DNA of 64,000 nucleotides. It comes from Pigmentiphaga daeguensis. GTDB taxonomy: Bacteria; Pseudomonadota; Gammaproteobacteria; Burkholderiales; Burkholderiaceae_B. The stretch lies in NCBI RefSeq assembly GCF_039523035.1, contig NZ_BAAAEN010000010.1, positions 138,666-202,665 on the forward strand, given 5' to 3'. Shown piece by piece: positions 61,360 to 64,000 of this stretch. Within the stretch, counting starts at the first letter, position 1. Each line of letters begins with the position of its first letter. Under the pieces are notes generated by a model. It saw only the letters and a list, made by a program, of their open reading frames with translations. It was not told the origin of the DNA and did not search any database. The position numbers and the translations under genes are program-made.

Positions 61360-63195
61360 TCAGGTGGCCTGCTCCGCGGCCTGGTAGGGCTTGAGCTCGT
61401 CGCCGCCCGCGGTGCTTTCCTGCTGCCGGCGCCACATGGCCGCATAGGCCCCGTCCAGCGTCAACAACTGGTGATGGCGGCCGCGCTCCACCACCCGGCC
61501 GCCGTCCAGCACGATGATCTCGTCGGCGTCGATGATGGTGGACAGGCGGTGGGCGATGGTCAGCGTGGTGCGTCCGCGGCTGACCTCGCGCAGGTTGCCC
61601 TGGATCTCGCGTTCGGTGTGCGTGTCCAGCGCGCTGGTGGCCTCGTCGAACACCAGCACCGCCGGCCGCTTCAGGATGGTGCGGGCGATCGCCACGCGCT
61701 GCTTCTCGCCGCCGGAGAGCTTCAGTCCGCGTTCGCCCACCACGGTCTGGTAGCCGTCGGGCATGGCCAGGATGAAGTCGTGGATGTGGGCCAGGCGCGC
61801 GGCTTCCTCGATCTCGGCCTGGGTCGCGCCCGGGCGCCCGTAGGCGATGTTGTAGTAGATGGTGTCGTTGAACAGCACGGTGTCCTGCGGCACGATGCCG
61901 ATGGCCGCGCGCAGGCTGGACTGGCTGATCTTGCGGATGTCCTGGCCGTCTATCAGGATCGCGCCGCCGCTGACGTCGTAGAAGCGGAACAGCAGCCGGC
62001 TCAGGGTGGACTTGCCCGCGCCCGACGAGCCCACCACGGCCACCGTCCTGCCCGCGGGTATGGTGAAGCTGACGTCCTTCAGGATCAGGCGCCGCGGATC
62101 ATAGCCGAACACCACGTGGCGGAACTCGACGGTGGCGCCGTCCACGCGCAGGTCGGGCGCGCCGGGCTCGTCGGCGATCTCGCGGTCTTCCGACAGCAGC
62201 TCGAACATGCGGTCCATGTCGATCAGCGATTGCTTGATCTCGCGGTAGACGAAGCCGAAGAAGTTCAGCGGCTGGTAGAGCTGTAGCAGGTAGGCGTTGA
62301 CCAGCACGAAGTCGCCGATGCTCAGGCGGCCGGCGACGATGCCGCGCGCCGCCATCCACATCACCACGGTCAGGCCGACCGAGATGATCGCGGCCTGGCC
62401 GATGTTCAGCAGCGACAGGCTGACCTGGCTCTTGACCGCCGCGCGCTCGTAGCGGCCCAGCGCGTGGTCGTAGCGCCGCGCCTCGTGTTCCTCGTTGCCG
62501 AAGTACTTCACGGTCTCGTAGTTGAGCAGGCTGTCGATGGCCTTGGTGTTGGCCTCGGAGTCGGTCTCGTTCATCTGGCGCCGGAACTTCGTGCGCCATT
62601 CGGTGACGAGCAGCGTGTAGGCGATGTACAGCACCACCGTGACCAGGGTCGCCAGCGCGAACCAGGCGTCGAACATGTGCCACAGGATCACGGTGACCAG
62701 CCCGATCTCGAACAGCGTGGGCAGCACGTTGAACAGCATGTAGGACAGCAGCGTGCTGATCGCCCGCGTGCCGCGCTCGATGGAACGCGTGAGCCCGCCG
62801 GTCTGGCGGGCCAGGTGGAAGCGCAGCGCCAGCCCGTGCAGGTGGCGGAACACCTGCAGGCCGACGACGCGGATGGCGTTCTGCGCCACGCGCGCGAACA
62901 CCGCGTCGCGCAGTTCCGAGAACACCAGCGACAGGACGCGGGCGCCGCCGTAGGCCAGGATCATCCCCACCGGGATGGCCAGCGCGGCGGCCGCCGTGCC
63001 GCCCAGGGCGTCCACCGCCGACTTGTAGAAGATGGGGACGTAGACGTTGGCGACCTTGGCGGCGACCAGCAGTGCCAGGGCGGCCACGATGCGCAGGCGC
63101 AGCCGGGGCGCGTGGGCCGGCCACAGGTAGGGGAGCAGGGTGCGCAGGGTGGCCAGGCCGCCGCCGGGGCGGCGCGCAGGAGCAGGTGTGTTCAA
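61360..63195 (-). CDS. Atm1/HMT1-type ABC exporter (fused membrane and ATPase domains)
   Basis: About 611 residues if it starts at the TTG at 63195 (then NTPAPARRPGGGLATLRTLL). The frame is open to a GTG at 63375, but no ATG exists near the conserved region and neither start has a strong ribosome site. Six-helix domain with LLNYETVKYFGNEEHEARRY, typical of Atm1/ABCB7; ATPase with Walker A GSSGAGKST, signature LSGGEKQRVAIARTI, Walker B VLVFDEATSALD and H-loop IAHRLSTI. Atm1 homologues export glutathione-based Fe-S or metal conjugates. Confidence 0.88.
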   Translation of the reverse strand: MNTPAPARRPGGGLATLRTLLPYLWPAHAPRLRLRIVAALALLVAAKVANVYVPIFYKSAVDALGGTAAAALAIPVGMILAYGGARVLSLVFSELRDAVFARVAQNAIRVVGLQVFRHLHGLALRFHLARQTGGLTRSIERGTRAISTLLSYMLFNVLPTLFEIGLVTVILWHMFDAWFALATLVTVVLYIAYTLLVTEWRTKFRRQMNETDSEANTKAIDSLLNYETVKYFGNEEHEARRYDHALGRYERAAVKSQVSLSLLNIGQAAIISVGLTVVMWMAARGIVAGRLSIGDFVLVNAYLLQLYQPLNFFGFVYREIKQSLIDMDRMFELLSEDREIADEPGAPDLRVDGATVEFRHVVFGYDPRRLILKDVSFTIPAGRTVAVVGSSGAGKSTLSRLLFRFYDVSGGAILIDGQDIRKISQSSLRAAIGIVPQDTVLFNDTIYYNIAYGRPGATQAEIEEAARLAHIHDFILAMPDGYQTVVGERGLKLSGGEKQRVAIARTILKRPAVLVFDEATSALDTHTEREIQGNLREVSRGRTTLTIAHRLSTIIDADEIIVLDGGRVVERGRHHQLLTLDGAYAAMWRRQQESTAGGDELKPYQAAEQAT

Positions 63196-63396
63196 AGCGT
63201 GTTTCCAGGAAGCAATGTTGGCAACGATACGCCTGTTCGGATATCCAGGCTCGTTTACCCCATGGGGATGCGCCGACGCGGGGGCGGCGACGGCAGCCGT
63301 TTGCGTTGTCTCAGCCGGCGAGAATTCCGTTTGACCGCTTCCCGCCCGGATTCCAGTATTCGCACGACAAACCACCCGGGAAAAGGGGAGACAACC

Positions 63397-63945
63397 ATGG
63401 AATCAGACATTTCTGGCGTTCGCGCGCGCCGGCGCGCATGCCGCGTGCTGGCCTGCCTGCCGGTCCTGGCATGCGCCGCGCTGTTCGTGGGCGCGGTGCC
63501 GGCGGCGGCCGAGCCTTTCGACGGTGGCCGCGTGACCATCGTGGTGTCCGGCCGTGCCGGCAGCTCGTTCGACAACGCCGCGCGACTGGTGGCCGAACCC
63601 TTGTCCAAGGAGTGGGGCGTGCCGGTGGTCGTGGACAACCGCGCCGGCGCTTCCGGCGTCATCGGCGCCGCCCACGTGGCCAAGTCGCCGCCCGACGGCC
63701 GCACCATGCTGCTGGGCACCACACCCTACGTGCAGGCGCCGCACCTGCTGCGCTCGGCCGGCTACGACCCGGTGGCCAGCTTCGTGCCGGTGGCCCAGCT
63801 CTTCACCGCCCAGCTTTGGCTGGGCGTGAACGCCGGGCTGCCCGTCAAGACAGTCAAGGAGTTCGCCGCGTACGCGGCGCGGCCTGGCGCCCAGTTGTCG
63901 TTCAGAGGTGGCTCCGGTTGTTTGGACAGTATTTTGAGATTTTAA
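63397..63945 (+). pseudogene. Bug/TctC family receptor, truncated by an insertion
   Basis: The ATG at 63397, after AAGGGGAG, begins a normal Bug protein: MESDISGVRARRRACRVLAC, signal peptide to about AAA, then FDGGRVTIVVSGRAGSSFDN, as in the Bug protein at 23194. Homology runs to about AARPGAQLSF (near 63903), half the usual length. The remaining 14 codons (RGGSGCLDSILRF, stop at 63943-63945) are unlike any Bug. The junction coincides with a change to AT-richer sequence, so the gene is almost certainly interrupted by a mobile element. Confidence 0.85.
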
Positions 63946-64000
63946 GTGGAACGCTCCGGGCACATCATGCTGCCGTTTTAATCGCAGGCAGCATCGCGAA
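63904..64000. mobile_element. Probable insertion-sequence end (partial)
   Basis: Sequence after 63903 breaks the Bug gene and begins with AGAGGTGGCTCCGGTTG, then TTTGGACAGT, resembling terminal repeats of IS3-like elements (family assignment by recollection only). On the minus strand the last 36 bases read as a protein C-terminus, FAMLPAIKTAA followed by TGA (stop at 63965-63967), possibly the transposase end. The rest lies outside the window, so the family and target duplication cannot be checked here. Confidence 0.55.

Overview
The window is high-GC DNA with gene-dense, short-spaced operons and looks like an accessory catabolic region of a betaproteobacterium in the Alcaligenaceae (Bordetella/Achromobacter type). 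The main reason is the nine Bug/TctC-type periplasmic binding proteins (one cut at the right edge), a family greatly expanded in these genera, none accompanied here by TctA/TctB membrane subunits. There are no rRNA, tRNA or CRISPR features. The genus is inferred from gene content, not from a marker gene.

Layout. 1-7354: two FAA-hydrolase-family enzymes, an IclR regulator, two Bug proteins, a CoA-transferase, an enoyl-CoA hydratase and a VOC/extradiol-type protein. 7355-9121: a GntR/FCD regulator and a solute-binding-fold protein without a signal peptide. 9134-13092: a leftward operon of M19 dipeptidase-like, RraA-like aldolase, NIPSNAP, Bug and IclR, divergent from a PaoABC-like molybdenum hydroxylase (13291-17040) across two near-identical operators. 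17029-23049: LysR plus a BenABC-like three-component dioxygenase, Bug and porin. 23194-30551: Bug, a LysR protein with two helix-turn-helix domains, and a bicupin-dehydrogenase-M24-MFS operon that is decaying (in-frame TGA in the dehydrogenase, transporter without its 5' end). 30594-34328: two methyltransferases, a GNAT acetyltransferase, IclR and an Asp/Glu racemase-like protein. 34525-37696: acyl-CoA ligase, DsbA-like isomerase and Bug.

37807-45544 is the most interesting part. A MarR gene diverges from an operon of two FAD monooxygenases, a small protein, an NTF2-fold protein, a protein with the DszB desulfinase Cys-His-Arg signature, a DinB-like protein, an FMN reductase and a Bug protein. 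A MarR-type palindrome fills the 17-bp spacer of its promoter. I infer an uncharacterised pathway for an aromatic, possibly sulfur-containing, compound.

45545-52270: a VanA-like Rieske oxygenase preceded by GntR-like operator repeats and followed by a strong terminator, a lower-GC pair of lipoprotein genes, and a nicotinate/isoquinoline-dehydrogenase-type operon (2Fe-2S, Mo subunit, tri-heme cytochrome c). 52528-63195: DUF3014-type protein, enoyl-CoA hydratase, a Bug/TPP-decarboxylase/aldehyde-dehydrogenase operon, acylphosphatase, MFS exporter, KDPG-type aldolase and an Atm1-type ABC transporter. At the right edge a Bug gene breaks off into unrelated sequence that looks like the end of an insertion sequence.

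Overall the window is a chain of small catabolic cassettes. Each tends to have its own regulator, its own Bug uptake protein, and either a ring-attack step or a CoA/aldehyde step. Start codons were chosen from visible Shine-Dalgarno sequences where possible.
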